From JBGPIK01 sp041484845 (GTDB lineage: Bacteria > Desulfobacterota > Binatia > UBA9968), in contig JBGPIK010000178.1 in the NCBI GenBank assembly GCA_041484845.1, positions 1-12,505 of the forward strand: a stretch of 12,505 bases of DNA, in the 5' to 3' direction. This document shows positions 8,209 to 12,505 of this stretch, piece by piece (positions within the stretch are counted from its first letter, which is position 1; each line of letters begins with the position of its first letter). The notes under the pieces are model-generated. The model was given only the letters and a program-made list of their open reading frames with translations, was not told where the DNA came from and ran no database searches. The position numbers were made by a program, and so were the translations under genes.

Positions 8209-8258
8209 TCGATCCGGCTTGTCGTAACAAAAAGGCTTGAATTGGCGTATCCGCTGGG

Positions 8259-8275
8259 TTGGCATTGTCGTTGCT
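8259..8275 (+). promoter_or_regulatory. Sigma54 (-24/-12) promoter for the small exported peptide gene
   Basis: The sequence TTGGCATTGTCGTTGCT fits the sigma54 consensus YTGGCACG-N4-TTGCW with two mismatches, and the diagnostic spacing GG-N10-GC is exact (GG at 8261-8262, GC at 8273-8274). Transcription would start near 8286, giving a leader of about 69 bases before the ATG at 8355. A sigma54 activator gene lies on the other side of the same intergenic region. Confidence 0.72.
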
Positions 8276-8339
8276 CTAGAAACGCTTCAGATTCATTACT
8301 GAAGGAAAGGCCGCTGCTCTCGGCGAGAATTAAAATAGA

Positions 8340-8349
8340 AAGGAGGTGA
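8340..8349 (+). promoter_or_regulatory. Very strong ribosome binding site of the 44-residue peptide gene
   Basis: AAGGAGGTGA is a near-complete match to the 16S rRNA anti-Shine-Dalgarno complement, 5 bases before the ATG at 8355. It is the best ribosome binding site in the window and is the main reason to treat this very short reading frame as a real gene. Confidence 0.85.
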
Positions 8350-8354
8350 AATTA

Positions 8355-8489
8355 ATGAAAAAGCTAGCCATCGCGTTCGCAATCGTTATCGGTCTAAATA
8401 TGATCAGCTCTATTATCAATCTCTCCGCGCCTATCAGCTACGCAGACGATGACCCTCAGCCACCGCCTCCGAAACCCGACTCGGAATAA
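8355..8489 (+). CDS. Small exported peptide, proline-rich acidic tail (44 aa, unknown function)
   Basis: This short gene encodes MKKLAIAFAIVIGLNMISSI followed by INLSAPISYA, a standard signal peptide with a plausible cleavage after S-Y-A at residue 30. The mature part would be only about 14 residues, DDDPQPPPPKPDSE: acidic ends around a proline run. If the signal is not cleaved, the protein would be a membrane-anchored peptide with a short external tail. I do not recognise a family. It has a perfect Shine-Dalgarno sequence, a sigma54-type promoter upstream and a hairpin downstream, so it forms a complete monocistronic unit beside a sigma54 two-component system. By analogy with zraP next to zraSR it could be an envelope-stress effector or feedback component, for instance binding metal through the DDD cluster. 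That role is speculation; the existence of the gene is well supported. Confidence 0.75.
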   Translation: MKKLAIAFAIVIGLNMISSIINLSAPISYADDDPQPPPPKPDSE

Positions 8490-8524
8490 CATCATTTCGT
8501 GTTTTTGTTTTTGCCCAGGCCGAA

Positions 8525-8558
8525 GCTAGAGGAAGGGACCACTGGACCTTCCTCTAGC
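8525..8558 (+). terminator. Strong hairpin after the small peptide gene
   Basis: GCTAGAGGAAGG (8525-8536) and CCTTCCTCTAGC (8547-8558) form a perfect 12-bp stem with a 10-base loop, starting 35 bases after the peptide stop codon. There is no clean T-run after it (GCGGTCAATTTA), so it is either an imperfect terminator or a structure that protects the 3' end of the short mRNA. Confidence 0.6.
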
Positions 8559-8852
8559 GCGGTCAATTTAGGCTACGTGATACTTCAATCACCCCTTGAT
8601 AGCGCTGCTCAGTCCTTTTCAGAGCGGTAGATCCCACAGAAATTGACCCCGCCGGATCTTAGTACACGGAAACAGTTTTCAGCCATTGTTGCCGTCCGAC
8701 GGCACACACTCTTTTCAACTCATTGTGACCGTTGTAAAAACCGACCGCAGAGATAACACGAGTGCCGTACTATACTGAAGTTATGTCGTGCTATACGGAA
8801 CAAGAGCTTTGTAGTTAGCCCCTTGATCAGACGTAGCAGTCCTGTCTTATCG
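8559..8852. other. Gene-free stretch with a 21-base-spaced direct repeat
   Basis: No coding frame with a plausible start or family match is visible here, and no tRNA-like sequence. The one structured element is a direct repeat, CGTACTATAC at 8766-8775 and CGTGCTATAC at 8787-8796 (9 of 10 identical), offset by 21 bases, about two helical turns. This could be a tandem protein-binding site, but no nearby gene clearly needs one. Confidence 0.4.
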
Positions 8853-9008
8853 ATGTTGATAAAGATTGAATGGGATACACGTAAGGCCCGCCGCAATCTG
8901 ATCCTGACGTGGCGCGTCTATTCCCAAATCGTGAAGCATACGTTGTACTTCGGTAACGTCGCTGGGTTGCTAACGGCGCGTCAGCCGAGCGTCTACGGCG
9001 CTGGCTGA
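8853..9008 (+). pseudogene. Possible BrnT-like toxin remnant (N-terminal fragment)
   Basis: From the ATG at 8853 the frame reads MLIKIEWDTRKARRNL, which matches the N-terminal signature of the BrnT ribonuclease-toxin family (I/F-E-W-D-x-x-K-A-x-x-N-L). After that the similarity stops: the usual K-H-G-V/I-S-F segment is missing and the frame ends after 51 residues, where BrnT proteins have about 90. There is no ribosome binding site and no BrnA antitoxin gene. It is best read as a decayed fragment. The match covers only about 15 residues, so chance is possible. Confidence 0.35.
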
Positions 9009-9010
9009 CG
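8979..9010. repeat. Inverted repeat just upstream of the membrane protein gene
   Basis: CGTCAGCC (8979-8986) pairs with GGCTGACG (9003-9010). After one bulged G the stem continues with AGCG/CGCT, leaving a 7-base loop. It ends 14 bases before the TTG start at 9025, so in RNA it would sit in the leader close to the start codon. It may be a leftover terminator, a translation-control hairpin or a mobile-element end. Confidence 0.5.
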
Positions 9011-9024
9011 GCGGACATCGAGAA

Positions 9025-9429
9025 TTGCAGATTCAAAAGGCTGGCGCCATCTATTTCGCCGTTGTGTTCGGGACGGGCTTCATTCTCGGTCCGCTTCGAA
9101 TTCTGTGGTTGGTTCCCCGCGTCGGCGAAAGGACTGCTGAACTGATCGAAACGCCCATCATGTTGCTCGTGATCGTCTTCGCGGCGCGATGGGTAGCCCG
9201 GCGGTTTGCTAGGCCGTCAACAGCTTTTCGTCTGCTGGGGATGGGGCTCGTGGCGCTGAGTTTTTTGTTGTTCTGCGAATTTACGTTTGTCCTCTATCTG
9301 CGAGGCTTAAATATCCACGAATACTTCGCGAACCGAGATCCGATGGCGGGCACAGTGTATCTCGTGATGCTCGGTTTGTTTGTCATCATGCCGGTCCTGT
9401 TCGCCCGAAGGAGAAATCACTTGCGTTAA
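9025..9429 (+). CDS. Small integral membrane protein, four predicted helices (unknown function)
   Basis: A 134-residue hydrophobic protein with transmembrane segments at about 8-30, 41-57, 69-92 and 107-127, and a basic C-terminal end (ARRRNHLR). The segment FGTGFILGPLRILWLVPRVGERTAELIETPIMLLVIVFAARWVARR is of a kind I recall from conserved hypothetical inner-membrane proteins of proteobacteria; no function is known to me. The start is taken as TTG at 9025: no ATG lies in frame between the stop at 8971-8973 and this codon, and the next start candidate, GTG at 9064, would cut into helix 1. The ribosome binding site is weak, so expression may be low. It stands alone, with about 400 gene-free bases downstream. 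Confidence 0.7.
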   Translation: MQIQKAGAIYFAVVFGTGFILGPLRILWLVPRVGERTAELIETPIMLLVIVFAARWVARRFARPSTAFRLLGMGLVALSFLLFCEFTFVLYLRGLNIHEYFANRDPMAGTVYLVMLGLFVIMPVLFARRRNHLR

Positions 9430-9778
9430 GAGGGACGCCAAAGTGTCAGCTCTCACCGAGTGGACAGCATTCTGATTGACAGCGGCTCGGCACTTTGTTA
9501 TCGGGGCGAAGACAGTGACGTCCTTGACTAGGTTGAATAAGTGTCAGACCGGTTTGAAGTCTACCGTCGGAATTTAGCCGGCTAGCAGGATCGAAGGTAA
9601 TCAAATATAAAAGTTTCTGATGGTGTGGTTGCTGGGCTCAGTGCCCCGTTTATGCAATTCAATGCAGTCAACAACGTTTACCTCTCTGCCCCCCTTTGTT
9701 GATTGCGCCCGTAAGTCAATATGAATGCCTGACGGCAAAATTTTCTCCTAAGCATAAAGTGCTTTCGGGTGGGGAGCG
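9430..9778. other. Gene-free stretch with several inverted repeats
   Basis: No credible gene is seen in these roughly 350 bases. CAAAGTG (9439-9445) and CACTTTG (9491-9497) are complementary and follow the membrane-protein stop codon. AAGTGTCAG occurs twice (9441-9449 and 9539-9547). A stronger dyad lies at 9664-9706. This pattern suggests leftovers of repeats or mobile DNA. Confidence 0.5.
9664..9706. repeat. Inverted repeat with pyrimidine-rich loop
   Basis: GCAGTCAACAA (9664-9674) pairs with TTGTTGATTGC (9696-9706) over 11 positions with one G-T pair, around a 21-base pyrimidine-rich loop. It lies about 70 bases upstream of the ferritin-like gene's promoter. Its role is unknown; it is not followed by a T-run. 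Confidence 0.5.
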
Positions 9779-9808
9779 TTGACAATATAGACCTTATAGA
9801 TCTATATT
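9779..9808 (+). promoter_or_regulatory. Sigma70-type promoter of the ferritin-like gene
   Basis: A perfect -35 TTGACA (9779-9784) is followed after 18 bases by TATATT (9803-9808), a good -10 hexamer. Transcription would begin near 9815, giving a leader of about 17 bases. The spacer carries the 13-bp site GACCTTATAGATC and a wider dyad (AATATAGA at 9784-9791, TCTATATT at 9801-9808) that overlaps the -10, so a bound repressor would block this promoter directly. Confidence 0.72.
9790..9802. promoter_or_regulatory. Candidate Rrf2 operator, copy 1 (promoter spacer)
   Basis: GACCTTATAGATC fills the space between the -35 and -10 of the ferritin-like gene promoter. It overlaps the 12-bp perfect palindrome TATAGATCTATA (9795-9806). 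It matches the perfect palindrome GACCTAATAGGTC in front of the 68-residue gene at 11 of 13 positions. An Rrf2 regulator gene is the nearest transcription factor gene. Confidence 0.5.
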
Positions 9809-9831
9809 TGATCTTAGCAGAAGAGGAAAAG

Positions 9832-10308
9832 ATGCAGGCGACACTCAGTGGGCGGGAATTAATCCAGTTAGCCATAAACAGAGAGAAGGCGTCTTTTGCG
9901 CTCTATAGTCGCGCCGCGGTGCACGCAGGCTCTGAGAAAGTAAAGAAAGTCTTCAATCGTATTGCGCGGGATGAGCTGGATCACCTTTTCACCTTGCTTA
10001 GCAGGTTCGAGTGGGTCTACCCTGAATTGTGTAATGAAGTTAACATCATCATGCCGACACCAGAAGAGGTGGTGGTAAGGAGATTGGCGACAATTAAGGA
10101 ATCTGCCGAGGCTCTCCAGTGTGCCATTCGGGAGGAGCAAGAATCGCTTCAGTTCTATCTCCAGCTAGCAAATGTGGTGGAGGACGAGGGGGAAAGGATA
10201 GCCTTGCAGGGGATTATTCACGATGAGATTAACCATATCCAGGCCTTGATTTTCCTGGGAGATGAGGAAAGCGATGAGACCACAGTGAAAGAAAAGAGCT
10301 TCCATTAA
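9832..10308 (+). CDS. Ferritin-like / rubrerythrin-type diiron protein
   Basis: A 158-residue four-helix protein with the full set of ferritin-like diiron ligands in two repeats: E18 (NREKASFALY), E48 and H51 (RDELDH), E102 (EEQESLQFY), and E132 and H135 (HDEINH). It lacks the C-terminal rubredoxin domain of classical rubrerythrin. Relatives handle peroxide or oxygen, or store and sense iron; which applies here cannot be told. The start is set by GAGG at 9823-9826, 5 bases before the ATG at 9832; an earlier in-frame GTG at 9769 lies before the promoter and is not used. It has its own sigma70-type promoter with a candidate Rrf2 site inside, and the Rrf2 gene follows shortly after, suggesting a role in oxidative or iron-sulfur stress. 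Confidence 0.88.
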   Translation: MQATLSGRELIQLAINREKASFALYSRAAVHAGSEKVKKVFNRIARDELDHLFTLLSRFEWVYPELCNEVNIIMPTPEEVVVRRLATIKESAEALQCAIREEQESLQFYLQLANVVEDEGERIALQGIIHDEINHIQALIFLGDEESDETTVKEKSFH

Positions 10309-10312
10309 GGCG

Positions 10313-10325
10313 GAGGATATAGATC
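10313..10325. promoter_or_regulatory. Candidate Rrf2 operator, partial copy upstream of the Rrf2 gene
   Basis: GAGGATATAGATC matches copy 1 at 10 of 13 positions, including the whole half-site TATAGATC, and TATAGATCT is identical in both places. It lies directly after the ferritin-like stop codon and before the Rrf2 gene, which would allow autoregulation. As a partial match it is weaker than the other two. Confidence 0.35.
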
Positions 10326-10382
10326 TTTGGCGGGGTTAGTTCTATGAGAGGGTCCAACGTGGGAATCGAAAGAAGCTCCCTG

Positions 10383-10823
10383 ATGAATGCGGGCCGGCGC
10401 GTTGACTATGCGGTCCGTGCCCTCAGTTATCTGGCCGGTCAGCCTCCGGGCAAGGTTATCAGCAGGGCGGAAATTGAAAAGAAGCAAGATATACCTTCGC
10501 ATTATCTCTCGAAGATCATGAAGGATCTTGTCGCTGGCGGACTGGTTCACTCTCACATCGGCTCCAAAGGAGGATTTAGTATTGCAAGACCGGCAGAGAC
10601 CATCAGCATCAAAGAGGTCTATGACACCGTCGAAAGACCCATCGTCCTCATGGAGTGTCTTGAGAAAGGCGATCAGTATTGTCCGTATTGCTCAGTATGC
10701 ACTCAGATATCGGTTTGGGACAGAGCGCAGAGTCTTTTGGCAAATTACTTGACTAGCGTAACTATCCGCAATATCGCAGACCAAACCGGTTTAAGGGAGC
10801 GGCTTATTAGCCTACACGACTAA
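10383..10823 (+). CDS. Rrf2 family transcriptional regulator with four cysteines
   Basis: A 146-residue winged-helix regulator of the Rrf2 family (IscR, NsrR, RsrR, CymR). RRVDYAVRALSYLA opens the first helix; residues 26-55 form the helix-turn-helix (ISRAEIEKKQDIPSHYLSKIM...), and SKGGFSIARP at 61-70 is the wing. The effector loop carries C92, C100, C103 and C106. IscR-type regulators ligate a 2Fe-2S or 4Fe-4S cluster with three cysteines in this region, so cluster sensing is likely, but the spacing C-x7-C-x2-C-x2-C differs from IscR's C-x5-C-x5-C. The start is chosen by alignment of MNAGRRVDYAVRA with the family; an in-frame ATG at 10344 would add 13 unrelated residues and has a G-rich stretch before it. 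Its likely targets are the flanking genes (see the GACCTWATAGRTC sites). Confidence 0.88.
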   Translation: MNAGRRVDYAVRALSYLAGQPPGKVISRAEIEKKQDIPSHYLSKIMKDLVAGGLVHSHIGSKGGFSIARPAETISIKEVYDTVERPIVLMECLEKGDQYCPYCSVCTQISVWDRAQSLLANYLTSVTIRNIADQTGLRERLISLHD

Positions 10824-10843
10824 ATTTTTTTCGTGAAATTATG

Positions 10844-10856
10844 GACCTAATAGGTC
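10844..10856. promoter_or_regulatory. Candidate Rrf2 operator, copy 2 (perfect palindrome)
   Basis: GACCTAATAGGTC is a perfect 13-bp palindrome centred on 10850, lying 21 bases before the ATG of the 68-residue protein and therefore at the front of the NuoB-like/IscA-type/ferredoxin run. A T-rich stretch (10825-10831) precedes it. I could not assign clear -35 and -10 boxes here, so repression versus activation is open. Confidence 0.5.
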
Positions 10857-10877
10857 GTCTTTTCCAGAGGCACACCG

Positions 10878-11084
10878 ATGATCGACTTAAGCTCAGAGGG
10901 AATGAAATGCCGTGCCGTCCGAAATATCCAAAGCTACCACGGGACGGTTAGCGCTTCCATGGAAGGGACCATCCAGTACGAAATCGAAAACCTTGGTCGT
11001 CACCTCATAAATGTTCGTTGGGATAACGGTCTCACGCTGAATGTATTTCCCAATGAGATTGAGATCATCGATGGAGATCTATGA
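10878..11084 (+). CDS. Conserved small protein, 68 aa, function unknown
   Basis: The protein is small and soluble, without cysteines apart from C11, and has a likely all-beta pattern: KCRAVRNIQSYHGTVSASMEGTIQYEI, then NLGRHLINVRWDNG, then LNVFPNEIEII. The alternating strands and the G-T-I/W-D-N-G turns suggest an SH3-like barrel; this is a guess from pattern only. I have the impression of similar short proteins next to redox genes but cannot name a family. GAGG with 7-base spacing supports the ATG at 10878; an internal ATG at 10902 is poorly spaced. It is the first gene after the palindromic candidate operator, and the NuoB-like gene follows after about 43 bases, so it probably opens that operon. 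Confidence 0.7.
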   Translation: MIDLSSEGMKCRAVRNIQSYHGTVSASMEGTIQYEIENLGRHLINVRWDNGLTLNVFPNEIEIIDGDL

Positions 11085-11127
11085 TGGCAGTGAGATCTTC
11101 TTAAGCATTTAATAAGTGGAGGGCGTA

Positions 11128-11634
11128 ATGCCATTAACAAATAGTTTACCCGAAACCGTCTTTACCACAAAAGTAGACGAACTCCTTAATTGGGGGCGAG
11201 CCTCTTCGCAGTGGTACATGCTGTTTGGCTTGGCCTGTTGCGCTATCGAATTGATGCAGACGGGAGGTCCCCGCGCCGATATCGATCGGTTTGGCGCTGT
11301 CCCGCGCGCTACGCCTCGCCAATCGGATCTGATGATCGTGGCCGGAACGTTAACTTACAAAATGGCCAAACGAACTAAGCTTCTCTACGATCAGATGCCT
11401 GATCCGAAGTATGTCATCTCGATGGGGAGCTGCGCCAACTGTGGCGGGCTTTTTCAGGTCGCCTATTCCGTTTGTAAAGGAGTAGACAAGATCATTCCCG
11501 TAGACGTTTATGTTCCCGGCTGTCCGCCCCGGCCGGAAGCGCTGACAGAGGGACTGCTGAGGATCCAGGACAAGATCATGCGGGAGAAATGGCTCGTCAA
11601 GAATAACAAACATGAGCCGGAGTTTGCACGCTAA
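11128..11634 (+). CDS. NuoB-like 4Fe-4S subunit (NADH:quinone oxidoreductase 20 kDa family)
   Basis: A 168-residue member of the complex I subunit B / hydrogenase small-subunit family. The cysteines that bind cluster N2 in NuoB are present: C37 and C38 in LACCAIE, C102 in MGSCANCGG, C132 in VPGCPPRPEAL. C105 is an additional cysteine where many NuoB proteins have serine. Other NuoB landmarks are ADIDRFGAVPRATPRQSDLMIVAGTLT and DKIIPVDVYVPGCPP. No nuoA, nuoC or nuoD lies beside it; the neighbours are an Fe-S carrier and a ferredoxin. It may serve a separate electron-transfer complex or supply complex I from a scattered locus. The ribosome binding site GGAGG (11118-11122) fixes the start at ATG 11128 over an in-frame GTG at 11116. 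Confidence 0.9.
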   Translation: MPLTNSLPETVFTTKVDELLNWGRASSQWYMLFGLACCAIELMQTGGPRADIDRFGAVPRATPRQSDLMIVAGTLTYKMAKRTKLLYDQMPDPKYVISMGSCANCGGLFQVAYSVCKGVDKIIPVDVYVPGCPPRPEALTEGLLRIQDKIMREKWLVKNNKHEPEFAR

Positions 11635-11653
11635 GCCAAGGAGGTGCTCCGAT

Positions 11654-11980
11654 ATGATTGGAGAGATTACCCTCACGGATCGCGCCGCAGAAAAGATCCA
11701 GAAACTTCTTGCAGGGGCAAACGAGGGGAATGGGCTGCGTGTCCAAGTCGTCGAGGGAGGATGCTCAGGCTTTGAATACAAAATGGTTATTGATGTGCGC
11801 GCGACAGAAGACCGGGTCTTTGAGAAAAACGGCGCCCGAATCTTCCTCGATCCGAAGAGCATGCTTCACTTGAATGGAACGGAGCTCGATTACAAAGACT
11901 CGCTGATGCAATCGGGGTTCGTGTTTAATAACCCTAACGTCAAAGGAACGTGTGGATGCGGCACCTCGTTTGCCGTGTAA
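11654..11980 (+). CDS. A-type iron-sulfur carrier protein (HesB/IscA/SufA/ErpA family)
   Basis: A 108-residue Fe-S carrier with the three invariant cysteines of the family: C37 in VVEGGCSGFEY, and C100 and C102 in GTCGCGTSF. Length and layout are typical (ITLTDRAAEKIQKLL at the start, LHLNGTELDYKDSLMQSGFVFNNPN before the C-x-C). Such proteins hand clusters to apo-proteins; the neighbouring NuoB-like protein and ferredoxin, both Fe-S proteins, are natural clients. The start is ATG 11654, set by a strong AGGAGGTG (11640-11647); upstream in-frame codons overlap the NuoB-like gene and are not needed. Which member (IscA, SufA, ErpA, DsrR-like) cannot be decided by eye. Co-transcription with the NuoB-like gene is likely, as only 19 bases separate them. 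Confidence 0.93.
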   Translation: MIGEITLTDRAAEKIQKLLAGANEGNGLRVQVVEGGCSGFEYKMVIDVRATEDRVFEKNGARIFLDPKSMLHLNGTELDYKDSLMQSGFVFNNPNVKGTCGCGTSFAV

Positions 11981-12035
11981 GCGAGCGAAGGAATTACAAG
12001 GCCCGCTTTTCGTGTCTGCGGACACAGGAGTAACC

Positions 12036-12505
12036 ATGCCAGATCTAACAGCGCAACCTGAAGAGAAAAAGAAACGGAAAGGCACTGCTCTCCTTGCGGT
12101 CATGGACGAAAATTGCAGCAGCTGTGCCGGCTCGCCTCTATGTGAACTGCATTGTCCCGTAGAGAATTGCATTAATTTGCTCTACGAGGAAACTCCCGGC
12201 GGCGGACTAAAGCCGTATCGGGTTTGGGTGGATAACGACAAGTGTATCGGCTGCCAGATGTGTTTCAGCGATGATTTAACCAAGATCCATCGGCATAAGG
12301 AAACAGGGGAAATATTTCGCGAGTATGCCGGCCGGTATTACGATAGTTCCAAAAGGCCGCTTGAGAAGGAAGAGGTTCCAAAGAAATTTCAACTCGAGCT
12401 TATCGGTACGGAATCCGAAGATCGGCTGGACAAGAAAATTTGTCCGTGGGACGCCATCAAGATGTACGAATTCGATGAGGGAGTGGAGGTTTCGAAATAT
12501 TTCTA
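12036..12505 (+). CDS. Ferredoxin-like protein with two 4Fe-4S cluster motifs, 5' part
   Basis: The frame is open to the end of the window, giving 156 residues of an incomplete protein. AGGAG (12026-12030) lies 5 bases before the ATG. After a charged N-terminus, the first cysteine group is C27, C30, C36, C40 (C-x2-C-x5-C-x3-C-P) with an extra C45. The second is C70, C73, C76 (KCIGCQMC), with its closing C136 in KICPWDAI after a 59-residue insert rich in charged residues (HRHKETGEIFREYAGRYYDS...). The protein should pass electrons between Fe-S partners in the cytoplasm. Similar two-cluster subunits occur in multi-subunit 2-oxoacid:ferredoxin oxidoreductases, so genes for such an enzyme might follow, but this is a weak inference. 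It is the last visible gene of the Fe-S run. Confidence 0.85.
   Translation, partial: MPDLTAQPEEKKKRKGTALLAVMDENCSSCAGSPLCELHCPVENCINLLYEETPGGGLKPYRVWVDNDKCIGCQMCFSDDLTKIHRHKETGEIFREYAGRYYDSSKRPLEKEEVPKKFQLELIGTESEDRLDKKICPWDAIKMYEFDEGVEVSKYF

Larger units (their letters stand above)
7975..8354. other. Divergent intergenic regulatory region (kinase operon / small exported peptide)
   Basis: About 380 bases separate the kinase start from the peptide gene (about 296 if the kinase starts at 8058). On the + side this stretch holds a 19-bp dyad (8190-8208), a sigma54-type promoter (8259-8275) and a strong ribosome binding site. I looked on the - strand between 8059 and 8250 for the sigma54 GG-N10-GC spacing and found none, so the kinase operon probably uses a different sigma factor. 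No RNA gene was recognised. Confidence 0.6.

Noticed and set aside
8242..8257. Second sigma54-like element starting at TTGGCGTATCCGCTGG
   Set aside because: The -12 GC is absent at the required GG-N10 spacing; only the element at 8259-8275 has both boxes.
9769..9831. Earlier GTG start for the ferritin-like gene
   Set aside because: The GTG lies before the predicted transcript start, and the extra 21 residues are encoded by the promoter region itself; ATG 9832 has a well-placed GAGG.
9678..9875. 65-codon - strand open frame over the ferritin-like promoter
   Set aside because: It overlaps the promoter and start of a well-supported gene, and has no ribosome binding site or recognisable content.
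1..12505. CRISPR array, tRNA or rRNA gene, complete insertion sequence
   Set aside because: No regularly spaced repeats, no T-loop-like or rRNA-like sequence, and no transposase frame was seen on either strand.

Overview
This window reads as chromosome from an uncultured, moderately GC-rich bacterium. The content (NMT1-type binding protein, luciferase-like oxidoreductase, orphan CoxL-type molybdoprotein, sigma54 two-component pair, Fe-S redox genes with an Rrf2 regulator) would suit soil or sediment lineages such as Methylomirabilota/Rokubacteria, Binatota or Desulfobacterota. That placement is an impression from gene content, not a phylogenetic result.

Left part (1-5047, + strand): the 3' end of an M19 dipeptidase gene, a xanthine-dehydrogenase-type molybdopterin subunit without its usual FAD and 2Fe-2S partners, a palindromic REP-like element, a luciferase-like flavin oxidoreductase, and a secreted NMT1/SsuA-type substrate-binding protein with no permease or ATPase beside it. 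A short in-frame tail that may be the remnant of a second binding-protein gene lies behind it. The genes look catabolic, but no substrate can be named.

Middle (5048-8560): a histidine kinase and an NtrC-type response regulator overlap by 4 bases on the - strand. Divergent from them is a 44-residue exported peptide gene with a very strong ribosome binding site. Upstream of it is a sequence with sigma54 -24/-12 geometry, and further upstream a 19-bp dyad at enhancer distance. The layout resembles zraP/zraSR: a sigma54 activator pair beside a divergent small exported protein. This is the best candidate here for an undescribed local system.

Spacer (8490-9831): largely non-coding, with a short BrnT-toxin-like N-terminal remnant, several inverted repeats, and one four-helix membrane protein of unknown function.

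Right part (9779-12505, + strand): a ferritin-like diiron protein, an Rrf2 regulator with four cysteines, a conserved 68-residue protein, a NuoB-like 4Fe-4S subunit, an A-type Fe-S carrier, and the start of a two-cluster ferredoxin that runs off the end. A 13-bp motif, GACCTWATAGRTC, lies in the promoter spacer of the ferritin-like gene and in front of the 68-residue gene, with a partial copy in front of the Rrf2 gene. I infer an iron-sulfur or redox regulon controlled by the Rrf2 protein. No tRNA, rRNA, CRISPR array or complete insertion sequence was seen.
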